Of a stretch of 64,000 bases of DNA, positions 11,189 to 22,584 are shown piece by piece. Position 1 is the stretch's first letter. Each line of letters begins with the position of its first letter. This DNA comes from Cylicocyclus nassatus. Taxonomy: Eukaryota; Nematoda; Chromadorea; Rhabditida; Strongylidae. The DNA lies in the NCBI GenBank assembly GCA_958299035.1, contig CATQJL010000223.1:10157753-10221752 (forward strand), given 5' to 3'. The position numbers were made by a program, and so were the translations under genes. The notes below the pieces were generated by a model that had not been told where the DNA came from, did no database searches, and worked only from the letters and a program-made list of their open reading frames with translations.

Positions 11189-12970
11189 TGCCACCTACGA
11201 TTATGCGAACGACTTTATCTGAAATGGGAAAAGTATGACAAGAAAGTAAATGAAGAATATTTGAATGCAATCCGAAGTGATGAAGATCAAGTTAGAGAAA
11301 AACTGATTGAGGAGACTGTTGCAAAACGGCAAGTTGAGCATCAAAGCGAGCATGTTGAAAAAAAGCCTGAGAAAACTTTCTTCAAACGCTTTCTTTATAG
11401 TGACAAATGTTACGTGAGTAGATTGTTGTTCTCATATGTTGAACCGTAGATCACATTTAGGCTTGGTATTACAGTCGGAAATGCTTTCCGAAAATTGGCT
11501 AGAGAACTTGCTCCAGTGGAAGCGGACGTCAGTCAGGTTTTTCTTTTATAAAAATTATTTAAAATGGCAGGCAAAGATGGTTGTCGCTACACTTTTGACT
11601 CCTTGCAATCGAACAACTGAAATAATGAAAATGTGTCGTACGAAGAGCGCCGGCAATCATACCTTCAATAGTCAAGAGAGAGAGGCCAGGGCCCGGCACG
11701 AGGTGGGCAAATGACAAGCTGGAAATCGTTTTGGGGCCAAAAAACAAAGAGGATATCGTTTTTGCGGGATCCGGGGCGGAGCCCCGGAAGAAGATTCCAA
11801 GTGCAAGCAAAAGAAGGTCGAAATGCTTACCTTATACATCTAATTCATTGGGAAATAGTTTTCATAAACCTTAACACACAGCAGAGTTCGCGCGCGCTAC
11901 GCCGCGTTGCCGCTAATTGCCGCGTGTGCGACGTCGCATGAGCGATGCCGTTGAATAGCATGATTAGATGATCAGCTCTCAATGCAGGAGTAACGATATA
12001 GCACAAACTACGTAAGCGAACGAAGAGAGACTAGTAGAAACAAAGTATGAAGTATTATTGAAATGCTCATGTGAATGGGAGGAGTAACGCATGTTTTCCA
12101 AAAAATTTCAAAACTGGTAAATGAAGATGTGAATTCAAATGGCTTCTTTGCAGCGCTTAGATGATCATACGGTATGAAACCTGGTAAATACATGAACACG
12201 GGCCTGCAGGGCTTAACTCACAAGTTTCATTGAAAAATTATGTGACTGAAGGTTGTGGCAAGCTTTTTTCTAAAAACTTCCCACTATCAAGAAGATGGAA
12301 AAATGGCTCGTTTGCAACGCAGAGATGACGAAATCGCGCGTCATTCGCTGTGTATACGCGCAGTAGAACTAGGGAACAAAGTATGTAAAATCACGAAAAA
12401 CTTATGTGAATGAAGAGCGTGCTCAACTTTTTTCCAAATTAGGTGGGCAATTGCCCACCTAATGCCCACCTGAGGTGGGCAAAACTTTCAATTCACATAA
12501 TTTTTTCGAAATTTTTACATAAATGTGTTGTGCACCTAAAGTTTACTATACGGTGAGATTTTGGTTCCGAAACTCCTCCTCTTGTCTTGGTTAGAGCCCA
12601 AAATCGCATCAGCAGCTTTCTAAGATGGAAAGCGCGCCCCAGTCAATCGATCAGCGCGGGAATGGCGTCTCTCAGTCCTATGACTGTGCTACTTTAATGT
12701 TTTTTCATTCCTTCATCATTTTTCTTACTTATTCTTCTTCCTGTTTTCTATCTTGATACAGGTGAGGAGTAATTAGAGGAATTTGAGCATTTTGGGCGCT
12801 TTTGAGCGCTTTTAGGCGAAGTGTGGCCGGTGCTCTCGTTGCACAAGCACAAAGCGTCATTTTTGGGCTCAAGGGAGTATTCGTAAAAACGATTGGGATC
12901 AGAGGAGAATTCGTTTTCGAAAACCCGTTTGCCCACCTCGTGCCGGGCCCTGAGAGAGGCTAGAAAGTGA
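11189..12970 (+). pseudogene. Host gene 3' part, terminal exon interrupted by a hAT element
   Basis: Exon-like block 1 (about 11189-11413) encodes a charged stretch containing KYDKKVNEEYLNAIRSDEDQ and ends at a donor C|GTGAGT. Block 2 (11461 or 11475 to 11536) contains GNAFRKLARELAPVEADVSQ and ends CAG|GTTTTT. Block 3 starts at 11571 after TGGCAG and reads AKMVVATLLTPCNRTTEIMK onward. The frame then runs into the hAT element at 11687; without the element and one duplicated 8-mer it ends ...SQEREARK at TGA 12968-12970. Blocks 2 and 3 join in frame; the join of block 1 to block 2 does not resolve cleanly. Family not recognised. Confidence 0.6.
11687..12952. mobile_element. Non-autonomous hAT element, 1266 bp
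   Basis: Perfect terminal inverted repeats, 25 bp, beginning CAGGGCCCGGCACGAGGTGG, flanked by the 8-bp duplication AGAGAGGC (11679-11686 and 12953-12960). The CAGGG terminus and 8-bp duplication define hAT. The centre (12440-12482) holds four copies of the TIR submotif AGGTGGGCA, two in each orientation. No transposase frame. Confidence 0.95.
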
Positions 12971-13194
12971 TAGTTGTTTGAGCTCCTGCCCCCTGTAAAA
13001 AGTGAAGGTTGTTTAGAAAAAAAGTTGGAAATTTAGAGATATGATTTGAACCAGGAAACTTGAAAAAATCGTATAAAGCAGAGTTTAGCACTTTACCAAA
13101 TTCAAAACATTAACTTCCTACGCACAGTTTCCTCTTCACAATCGCCGGTCAAATTGAATGGTAACAAGAACAAAGTTCTTTTCCAATCACGTTG

Positions 13195-13290
13195 TTTGGC
13201 TTAAAAATTTTTAGAAAATTATTTCAATTATTTACAAGCATATACGAGTCACTTGCACATTTCTATAACTCATGTCTCGGTACGCCACTG
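13195..13290. mobile_element. hAT MITE fragment (CAGTGGCGTACC family)
   Basis: Ends CTCGGTACGCCACTG at 13290 and shares AATTATTTCAATTATTTACA and the CACTTGCACATTT stretch with other copies. The left end is missing. Confidence 0.7.
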
Positions 13291-13516
13291 ACATCCGCTT
13301 ATTGTTTCCTATCAATTATCTTCTTGCTTCCTATCAGTTACCTTCCCTTTCTCTTGATCATATCTTTACTTTAATGGGCTATATTTTGAAATTTTTCCTC
13401 TCATTTCGCTCAGTTAATAGATGAAGTTTTCAAAAAAGTGTGGTTTGAAATTTTTGGAATAGACCTTTCTTTGAGCCCATGCAGCTTTTTGCCTCCGAAC
13501 TTTTCTAGGAATTCTA

Positions 13517-14178
13517 AGGGTGTCCCAAAAAAATGTTAACACGGTTTGATCGTTATAACTTCCTTGCCTTCATGTCTTTCGCTGAGCTTGAGGCACCATT
13601 CTGTAGAGCGAGGTTCAAATTAGATTTACAGCATGGATCGAATCACCGTTCGCTCTTCATTACTGTAAGATTACGGTAGGAATTTCGACAAGGATTTTAG
13701 GCCATTAAAGGCCATTTTCTGCCCCGAAACAGAGCCCAACAAGCCAACATCTCTTGTACTATGGTAATGGAAGCCGCTGATTTCGAATATGAAATTTCCA
13801 CTTACTATGATGCTTCTTTTCAAAGTTATTTTAAGTAAACTGTAATAACTGACTTCCCAACGTGTCAAAAATGTGATTACACCGTCAAAAAATGAAAACA
13901 CTCGTAAAAATTGTGCAGTGAAATTGGCATGCGCGAAAACTCTAGTACACGATTTTTCAGATTTCAGATTTTTTTGAAAAATTTTGGCAGATGGCATATT
14001 TCACAAGGTTCCACATGCTGGAACTTCCTAATGCAATTCTACAGTAACGAAGAGTAGACGGTGATTTGCAAGTTGAACCTCGCTTTACAGAATGGTGCCT
14101 CATCTCCAGCAAGAGACATGAAAGCAAGGGAGTTATCAACGACTAAATAGTGTTAACATTTTTTTGGCACACCCTGTA
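13517..14178. mobile_element. Mariner-type MITE, copy 2
   Basis: AGGGTGTCCCAAAAAAATG on the left and the complement of CAGGGTGTGCC on the right, TA on both sides (13515-13516, 14179-14180). Inverted arms of about 150 bp. Inserted in repeat unit A; units B and C lack it. Confidence 0.9.
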
Positions 14179-14232
14179 TATCGTCGAAATTTCAATGCCA
14201 GAAAAGATTAGCATCTCTAAAAATCTGCTTAC

Positions 14233-14830
14233 GTTGTGGTGGCTTTCAATGATAGACTGAATTCTTGATAAATTCTCAAGTGGGTATTCTTCATTGCACA
14301 CATATTCCAGCAATTTCGAGTAAAGTTGCGCAAGAGATGTAAAGGCACTTTCTAACTTGAAAACTTGTACTTTGTGTGCAATATTTTCAGATTTTTTAGC
14401 AGCAGGAAATTCATAGAACACTTGTTTTTGGCTTTTTGACACCCACAATTATCGTCCAGGAAATGTTTGTAGCGTTTCTCAATTATTCTCTGCTTCTAAC
14501 AATAAGCTAAGTGGTGAGAGTCCAATTAGTCACTGTCCTAGCGTAGGATAAACTTTCTTTGAACTTATCTCATAGATCGTAATGAAATCCCACACACTGA
14601 TCTAGGAAGTACGATTTCGTGGGTTGAAAACCATCAAAACGAGCCTAGAGAATGTCAATTTGTTTGCTTTCCTACCACGTACTTTTGCACAATTGATGTC
14701 AAATTGAAAACCAGGCAGAGATTGAAAGCATTGTTAAATGTATCAATGCAGGTTTAAAGCGCTGAATTGATTCTCTGCAACGGATTATCAATAAGTTTAT
14801 GTAAGCACCACAAACAAATTTCGATAATCA
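14233..14830 (-). pseudogene. Minus-strand gene remnant in unit A
   Basis: Minus-strand frame 14440-14233 reads KVQVFKLESAFTSLAQLYSK, then LLEYVCNEEYPLENLSRIQS, ending SHHN before a good donor GTAAGC. Further upstream (14700-14830) the same order of blocks as in unit B is recognisable but interrupted by stops. Coding character is clear, the protein is not recognised. A multi-pass receptor is conceivable from the alternating hydrophobic blocks but unproven. Confidence 0.45.
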
Positions 14831-15553
14831 AGGGAGTTTAAACTTTTAGTGGCAAATAAAAAAATGTAGTATAATTTTGTGTTAGCAGCGCATCTATTCA
14901 TCAGTTCACATAAGTAGTGCAATATAACTTTGGTTTATTTGAGTGTGGCGATTCATTCTTTGATTCATTCTGAAACCTTTTGGTATTATGAAGTTGGTTT
15001 ATTTGGTTTATTTAAATGTGGTGCATCTTTCATTCATTCTGGAACAACTTTTTGGTTTCATGAAATTGGTCTATTTGAATTACTTTGTGGCGCATTCAAT
15101 CTCTCATTCATTCTGGAACTTTTTGGCGTTATGAAGTTTTGATTGAACCCACAAATGCTGTCGCGAAACTCGACCGATGATTTCTATATCTCCCTATGTT
15201 TCTGCTTTGATGATTGATTTCTGATTGCCTTTGAAAACTGAGTGCGCGGCAAGCTCTTTCTTTGTACGGCTTCAGCTGCGCCAAGAATCAAGTAAAAAGA
15301 AGAGGGCCGCCGCAGCTGGCGCCCTCCTCCTCCTTCTTGACTTAAGCGTAAGTATCCTTGCTTTATCTCATTATGTGGTGTCTTATATTCATTTCCAATC
15401 TTAGTGCCTTTAGTTGCTTTCAGTTCAGGTAAACCAAAACATATCAAATAATTTATCCCTAACGTTTGCCATAATCAGAATCTCATATTAAGCTGGTATT
15501 ATGTTTTGCGTGCAATATCGTTTATTTGAAAATTGTAGTTGTTAGTCAATTAT

Positions 15554-15575
15554 GGTTTAATCACCCAAGTCTGAG
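15554..15575 (+). ncRNA. SL1 spliced-leader-like sequence, possible SL RNA pseudogene
   Basis: Matches 20 of 22 bases of the nematode SL1 leader (differences at leader positions 9 and 18, both T to C), ending CTGAG directly before GT, as in an SL RNA gene where the leader is followed by a 5' splice site. About 95 bases downstream, once the nested MITE is set aside, lies ATATTTTGG (about 15853-15861), similar to the Sm site AATTTTGG. The body between is not recognisably SL1 RNA. It could instead be the leader of a retrocopied trans-spliced mRNA. Confidence 0.55.
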
Positions 15576-15600
15576 GTATCCCCTCGTGCAGTCTGAGATA

Positions 15601-15808
15601 CAGTCTGCCCCAATCCTGAACAGGCCAAAATCGGCATGGCGGGAGTCCGCGCCGCGAGGGTTTCGCGCCACATCTGCGGCTAGCTAGCCTGCTCTCTCCT
15701 CGATTTCTTCACTCTCTGCGCCAGCGCGCGTATGCAGCGTAATCCCCTAGCGCTGAGAGCACGCAAATTCAGCCGACGGTTCGGCCTGATCCCGATTGGG
15801 GCAGACTG
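15601..15808. mobile_element. 208-bp MITE, TA-flanked
   Basis: Inverted ends CAGTCTGCCCCAATC(C), TA on both sides (15599-15600, 15809-15810), inserted downstream of the SL1-like sequence. GC-rich, no frame. Confidence 0.88.
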
Positions 15809-16739
15809 TATCTCCTCGTGCACAACTCCGTCACTCTAAAGACCCGCGTGGCAGTTGATATTTTGGTGGCATTGCCAAGTGGTACGACATTATAGTACTG
15901 ACTATATATCTCGTCCCTACTTGTTACAAATGCAATCATTCTAGGCAATTCGCCCTTATGTTTACGTTACGAAGGAAAGTCTTTAGATTGCTTCATATTT
16001 TGCTAAAACTTGGTTTAGGGTTTACCGCCATACAAATTGACAGCCATTCCGCACGAGAGGACATCTTATTCGGGTTGCCTCACTGTGCCGAGTTTAGGAA
16101 TATCAAAGTTTTGCAATTAATTAATGACGGACATCCCTTCAAATTTGACCTATTCGGCTTGTTCACATTCTCGAGGACGATAAATCTTATCTGTGTTCAA
16201 ATTCCATTTTTTTACTAGGTATAATATGTTTCCTCTAACAACATTGTCAACAATTACGTCTTGATTAGTTTGATTCAGACTGTGCCTGACTTCACCTTTA
16301 CTGAAAACCGTGAAACGTCATTTTTAATAGTTCATCAAAAATTCTTCAATTTTTCCTATTATGTCATCAAAAACATTTTGCGCAGTCTTCTAGTTTTATA
16401 GCGCCAAAGAAAGAAAGCACTACATTCGAGAAGAGAAAAGTTATTAGGGAGGCTGCAAAACTTATTTGCCAACCTAATAGTTATGAGTGCTGACTACAGT
16501 AATTCTTTTTGCGGAACAGTAAATTCAATTCTCTTCTTTCAATCATTTCGTCATATCTTCCAAGGACTAACTTTTAACTTTGAAGTCTGATATCTTTGTG
16601 GAAAAGCATCAAACGCTTACTCGCGCCGAATAACTATGAATTAAGTCGTTCCGAGAGCGATTTCGCATTTTTGATCACTCGCCAAACTCGTCGATAAAAA
16701 TTCACAGATGATCAAGCACGACTCGATGCACGATTCATC

Positions 16740-18481
16740 TTGCTTCGTACTTGTTTGTGCAACGTTACACGTGGCAAAAACTATAGAAGTTTTGAGAGAG
16801 CGCGTAAAAAATACCATCCTACGTAGAAGGGCTATCACGATGATCTCTCTGCTTTTGTCGTCAGACATAAATTCAGCCTCTTTTTTATCATCAAAAGTTA
16901 TCCCTATATATCTGCTTATTGCTTCCTAGCAATTACCTTCTCTCTCTACTGTGATCGTATCACTTTACTTCAATGGGCTATATTTTGGAATTTTCTCCGC
17001 CCCCCCCCCCGTTTCACTCTGTCAACAGATGAAGTTTTCAGAAAGTGTGGTTCAAAAATTTTAAATGAAATTTTCTTCAACGAGCCCATGCAGCTTTTTG
17101 CCTTCGAACTTTTCTAGGAATTCCAGCTCAAATCTATATTATCGGAATTTGAATGCTAGAACAGGCTAGCATCTCTGAAAATCTGCTTAGGTGGCTTCCG
17201 ATGACAAAATGTATTCTTATAAATTCTCAGGTGGGTATTCTTCATTGCACACACTCTAGCAAGATTTTCATTAAAGCTTCGCAAGCGATTCAAACGCACT
17301 TTCTAACTTAAAGACTTGTATATTGTGTGCCAAATTTGTTAGCGGCAGGAAATGTATAGGATATTGTTTTTGATTTTTTGAAGCCCACTATCGTTCAGTA
17401 CATGTTTGTAGCGTTCCTAAGTTACTTTCTGCTTCTAACAATAAGCTGAGTGGTGTGAGTCCGATTAGTCTTTGTCCAAGCGTAAGATAAACTTCTTTTA
17501 AACTTAACTCATATCTGATCGTAATAAAATTCCACACAGTGATCCAGGAAGTACGATTTTGTGGGTTGAAAACGACTAACCAAAGACTATCCACACCATC
17601 AAAATAAGCCTAGAGAATGTCAATTTGTTTGCTTTTCTACCATGTACTTTTGCACAACTGATGTCAAATTTAAAACCAGGCAGAGATTGAAAGCATTGTC
17701 AAATGTATCAGTGCAAGTTGAAAGCGCTAAATCAATTCTTTGCAATGGACTACCATTGAAATTATGTAAGCACCACAAATTTTAATAGTCAAAGACGTTT
17801 AAACTTTTTATGGCAAAAAACGCAGTATAATGATGTGTTAGAATTGCAACTATTCATAAGTAAGTTCACATTACTAGTGTAATATAACTTTGGTCTTTTT
17901 GAATGTGGTACATTCATTCTTTCATTCATTCTGGAACTTTTTATGAAGTATGAAGTATTATGAAGATGGTCTATTTGATTTACTTGAATGTGGCATTTAG
18001 TCTTTCACTCACTCTGGAACTTTTGGTCTTTTTATGAAGTTTTTATGTGACCTACAAATGCAGCCATTTTTGGCAAATCCACTTTTAGGTTTGAATTACG
18101 AGGGAAAAATCTTTGGACTGCTACATTTTTTTACTGGAACTTGATTTAGGCGTTACCGCTACACAAAAATGCCAACCATTCCGCATGAGAGGGCATTTTG
18201 TTCTGCTCCCTTGTGCCAATAAAGTTTGGACATATCAGGGTTTTGCAGTTAGTTATTGACGGATGCCCCTCTATATTTGACGCATGTGGCTTGTTCAGAA
18301 ACTCAAGGACATTGAATCTAAATCTGTGTTCAAATTCTATTTCTTGTTATAATATTTTCCTTTAGCAATATTGCCAGCAAATACGTCTTGATTAGTTTGA
18401 TTCAGACTGTGCCTGGCTTCACCTTTGTCGAAAACCGTGAAACCTCAATTTTTAACAGTTCATCTTATATATAAAGCTGAA

Positions 18482-18520
<39 letters not shown>

Positions 18521-19230
18521 GTGTACGTATGTTCCGAATAGAAAATTCCATTTCTAAACCGATGGGGACCAAACTTAGCACACATACACTTCGGGCCCCG
18601 GCGGGTGTCATAGGCTAATTTTCGTCATCGATCGATATCGATTTTATCAATTTTTTGCAAAATTTGAGCTAGGGGGCTGGAATTTGGCAGAGGGGTGTAA
18701 AGCATGCTGATCACCCCCGTGGGGGATCGGTTAAGAAATGGAATTCGGTTAAGAAATAAAATTTTCTATTCGGAACATACGGCGGAGCCGGGTAAGCCAG
18801 CTAGTCAAAAATAAAATTCTTTAATTTTTCCTATTATGTCATCAAAAACATAATGCGCAGTCTTCTAGTCTTATATAGCGCCAAAGAAAGAAAGCACTAC
18901 ACTCAAGAAGAGAAAAATTATTAGGGAGGTTGCGGAACTTATTTGCCAACTTAATAGTTGATGAGTGCTGACTACAATAATTCTTTTTGCGGAACAGTAA
19001 ATTTGATTCTCTTCTTTCACATTTTGTCATATTTGCCAAGGACTAACTTTTAACTTTGAAGTCTGATATCTTTGTGGAAAAGCATCAAACGCTTACTCGC
19101 GCCGAATAACTATGAATTAAGTCGTTCCGAAAGCGAATTCTCATTTTTCGGTCACTCGCCAAATGCGTTAATAAAATTTCGCAGATGATCAAGCACGACT
19201 CGATGCACGATTCATCTTGCTTCGTACTTG
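16740..19230. repeat. Large repeat unit B
   Basis: Tandem to unit A. It lacks the mariner MITE and the 767-bp insertion of unit A, but carries a Helitron at 18463-18804. Minus-strand coding remnants: 17594-17388 (RTSWITVWNFITIRYELSLK and LIGLTPLSLLLEAES) and about 17760-17630 (RIDLALSTCTDTFDNAFNLC), interrupted by stops. Confidence 0.9.
18463..18804 (+). mobile_element. Non-autonomous Helitron, 342 bp
   Basis: Starts TCTTATATATAAAGCTGAAT plus a (GTCT)n run, ends GGCGGAGCCGGGTAAGCCAG then CTAG. It lies exactly between A 18462 and T 18805. Repeat units A (16334|16335) and C (26002|26003) show the uninterrupted A|T site, so the borders are proven from the window itself. Confidence 0.96.
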
Positions 19231-19700
19231 TTTGTGCGTTTTTCGTCTTTTCTTTCATAACGGATAAGTTGACAAATTGCAGTCTTAAACGCTATCCAGA
19301 AAAGAGCTGCAATTCTAGACTGGTTGCCATTAACTCGCCAAAATCAAACTATTTTTACAGGTATATGTTCCAAACTTACAACAAATGATTATGTACCCTT
19401 TGATTCAACTGGCTTTGCGGCTAGAAGGCGGGGCTTGACCTAATTAAGGCTAGGTAATGATCAGAGAGCACGCGCGCGGGTGATAGACTGCTTCGCGGGC
19501 GTGAGCGAGCTCAATTATGTTACAAAGCAGTACTTTTCCGTTACTCGAATTCATAATTTGAGAAGGCTCTCATAAAATACTTTCTTCAGTCTAAGAACAA
19601 TTTTTTTACAGAGTCCACGAGGACTGCCTCACAGGAAAATATTGACACGTTTTGGTCCATTTTGACATCTTTTATATCTGAATCAATCACGGTGAGGTAC
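19231..19700. repeat. Repeat module gamma, copy 1
   Basis: Follows unit B: GTTTTTCGTCTTTTCTTTCA, TTTGATTCAACTGGCT, AATTAAGGCTAGGTAATGAT and TTTTGGTCCATTTTGACATC. The same module follows unit C at 27230-28113. An inverted partner of its TTTGATTCAACTGGC and TTTTCCGTTACTCG parts is at 33100-33200, so gamma is one end of a larger inverted-repeat element. Confidence 0.85.
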
Positions 19701-20054
19701 TACGTGTCAAGAAAACACGACGGTCTCAGGTTTATGCTGGATTTTGTTTATGAGGGGGAAAGCATAGGGGATATCGTGCGATATTTTTCTACAAGTACAT
19801 ATTAGGTTTGACCAGAAGTTCATTCGGCAGATAGTCAAAAAATTACGACTTCTTTTCGACTCGATGGATTTATTTGAATTTATCTTCATTTGAAAGAGTA
19901 ATCATTCTTTTTGAAGCATTACCTTTGCCATGAACTGGAATAGGGACGTTTGAGAGTGAAGCAAGTGAAGGAAACTAATCAAGGTTGGCATTTTTCAAGC
20001 AGGATCAAAGCAAGCTGTGGAAGTATTTCCGTTCAATGGAGGAGATTATGCTTG

Positions 20055-20505
20055 TTACTACAGTATCTTTCCCATGAATTAAAACGAGAAAATGCGAGAG
20101 TTAGAAGCAAATAAAAAGAATTACTTCAAATTTGCAAGTTTTGAGCATGCTCAAAATCCCTAAAACGTCATAGAAAAGGCGAAAAGCCATAAACATAGGT
20201 TTTGTAACCTTCTTTTTGTTGCCGAGGGAAAATCGTATCAATCGGGAGCTTGATTTCCGGAATAATTCTGGATTTCCTTGTCTGCGTTTTCCACGAAAAT
20301 CAAAATTGCTTCCGCTTGGTACGATTTTACACAGCTGAAGAAGGTGCTCGCAAAACCCAAATGTTCATGACTTTCTCGTCTTTTCTGTGACGTTTTTAGG
20401 CTTTTTAAGCATGCTCCTAAATTGCATAACTAAAGGAAATTTCTTTATTTACTTTTAACTCTCGCTGTTTCTCATTTCAATTCGTGAAAGGAACCATAAT
20501 AATCA
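20055..20505. mobile_element. Foldback element with ~200-bp arms
   Basis: Left arm 20055-20270 and right arm 20300-20505 pair over most of their length: TTAAAACGAGAAAATGCGAG, GAGCATGCTCAAAA, AAAATCGTATCAATCGG each have complements. A partial third arm lies at 20585-20640. No termini duplication defined. Confidence 0.75.
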
Positions 20506-20639
20506 TAATTTTCACTATCAAATAAAAATAATTTCAGAATTTTTCGTGACCTTGCTAGATAAAGAAAATTTGGAATAATTTCCCGTGCTTGCTTCTAACT
20601 CTTAACGTTCTCATTCCATGGCAAAGCTACCGATGTAAA

Positions 20640-21326
20640 GAAAATCGTTTCCTCTTCCAGATGAATATAAATTCCAAGAAATCCATCGACTGGCGAACGA
20701 CCTTTACCTCCTAACACAAAGCTGCAGACAAGTGTATTCGCTTCAGATATAGGCTAAATTTTCCTTTCCCGAAGTTTTAATCAATGCAATATTCAATGGC
20801 TTGTTTTGAGCCAAACGCAATCACATGACAACGAATATGGACTACTCATATATGTATCCCTTAATAAAAAAACTGAGTAGTCTTTTTGATGTAACGTCAG
20901 TTCTCGGATCTACTTTGCGCATCACCATGGCGCTTGACTCATCAACATGCACAGGGTGTCGAAAAATATGTATATGCCCTTTTGTTTGTTATCTCTTTAG
21001 CTATGAAATTTTTGCCAAATGATTATAGAGGCTACTGCAGGACGAAGACGCGGAACCAGTGTGCCGGGCTCAAAAAATCGAACACGGCAACTCCATTGGA
21101 CAAGCATCGAGACAGTTCTATAATGACGCAGAGATACGTGTGGAGGTCACGATCTTAGCGTACGAATCCGAAATCCTAGCGCGCAAGACTTTAGAAGCGT
21201 TTTGGATTAACGCCAAAAGTCCAAATTTGAATCGAAAAGATGAGTGCATAGACGTCACTAATGAGTTGGCGCCTTATCAGAGCCTTTGCGGCTTCTGAGG
21301 TCAAGCTGAGGCCAGGCGAATAGGTA
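20640..21326. other. No recognised gene
   Basis: Overlapping open frames of 65-79 codons near 20825-21298 have no supported splice sites or recognisable motifs. Confidence 0.4.
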
Positions 21327-21328
21327 TA

Positions 21329-22006
21329 CAGGGTGTCCCAAAAAAATGTGAACACGTTTGATTGTTGATAACTCCCTTGCTTTCATGTCTTTTGTCGAGC
21401 TTGAGGCACCATTCTATAGAGCGAGGTTTAACTTAGATGAGCAGTATGGAGCGAATCATCTACCGCTCTTCATTACTGTAGGATTACGGTAGGAACTTGG
21501 ACAAGGATTGTAGGCTATTGGAGGCCACGTTCTGCCTCGGAACAAGACCAAACAAGCCAAAAACTTCTATACTACGGTAATGGAAGTAGCTGATTTCAAA
21601 TACGAAATTTCCACTTTACTATCATGCTTCTTTCCAAGGTTATCCCAGGTAAATCGTAATAAATCAATTCTCGGCATCTGTCAGAAATGTAATTATACCG
21701 TCAAAAAAGCTAAAAACACTCATAAAAAGTTGTGTAATGGAATCAGCGTGCGCAAAAACCCCGGTACACGATTTCTCAGACTTTTTGGAGAAAATTTTGT
21801 CAAATGGCATATTTCACTGTAGATCCACATGCTAGAAGTTCATACCGTAATCCTACAGTAAAGAACAGCGATCGGTGATTCGCTCCATACTACAAATCCA
21901 AGTTGAACCGCGCTCTACAGAATGGCACCTCAAGCTCGGCTAAAGACATGAAAGCAACGGAGTTATTAACGATCAAACAGTGTTCACATTTTTTGGGACA
22001 CCCTGT
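21329..22006. mobile_element. Mariner-type MITE, copy 3 (complete)
   Basis: CAGGGTGTCCCAAAAAAATG and its complement TTTTTTGGGACACCCTG, TA on both sides (21327-21328, 22007-22008). Inverted arms about 150 bp. Least damaged copy of the family in the window. Confidence 0.95.
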
Positions 22007-22584
22007 ATAAGAAAGTAAGAGCTCAGTTACTGGTATAGTGGTTTGCAATACCACTTTGTCGGCATCTGTTTAGGTAAGCATTAGTTTAATCCTGCTTTTG
22101 CTTTCGAGTTCTTGGCTCACTGACGCATTGGGCGCCTTCCTAGGTCTTGAAGCGGTTCTTTATGGGATAGCTCACTTATGCATTCGACAATTTCAGACTC
22201 TAAAGAAGGCGATACCGCCGAAACGTTAGTCGAATAAAGGATATACCAATCCCGGTGTCCAGCTAAACAAGCCACAACAAACTACACATTGTTTGCATTG
22301 CAAGGATGTGAACTATTGTCTGCATTGTTTAATTGGCTGATTGTCTGCACTTCTAATTCACCAACCAAAATTTCAAAGGTATCTCGATTCGTTGTCCGCA
22401 CCGACTGCTCAAAACCTGCGGACCACTCGCGGCGCGGCTGATTTGTCGCTAGAGCACGACTTAAACCATGGCGGATTACTGGAGAAGCGTTTCACCTCGC
22501 GGCGCGTGCTCCGCAGTGATGCCCTGTCCGTGCGGTCAACGAATCAGTTATAAATGTTTCTGCGGCTTACTTGGCACTGACTTA

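Larger units (their letters stand above)
15159..15925. mobile_element. 767-bp insertion with 8-bp duplication, carrying an SL1-like sequence
   Basis: Flanked by ACAAATGC at 15151-15158 and 15926-15933; units B (near 18050) and C (near 25590) have a single uninterrupted copy of the site. The termini TGTCGCGAAACTCG and CTACTTGTT are not inverted repeats, so the class is unknown. It holds the SL1-like 22-mer and a nested 208-bp MITE. Confidence 0.75.
13300..16740. repeat. Large repeat unit A (first of three)
   Basis: Aligned in order with units B (16740-19230) and C (24110-27230): TACTTTAATGGGCTATATTT, TTTTTGCCTCCGAACTTTTC, CTTCATTGCACACA, TTGTTTGCTTTCCTACC, GATTAGTTTGATTCAGACTG, then GATGATCAAGCACGACTCG. 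Unit A carries two insertions absent from B and C: 13517-14178 and 15159-15925. A and B are adjacent in tandem. Confidence 0.9.

Noticed and set aside
18480..18525. (GTCT)n run as an independent microsatellite
   Set aside because: It is the normal 5' subterminal part of the Helitron family, present in all copies.
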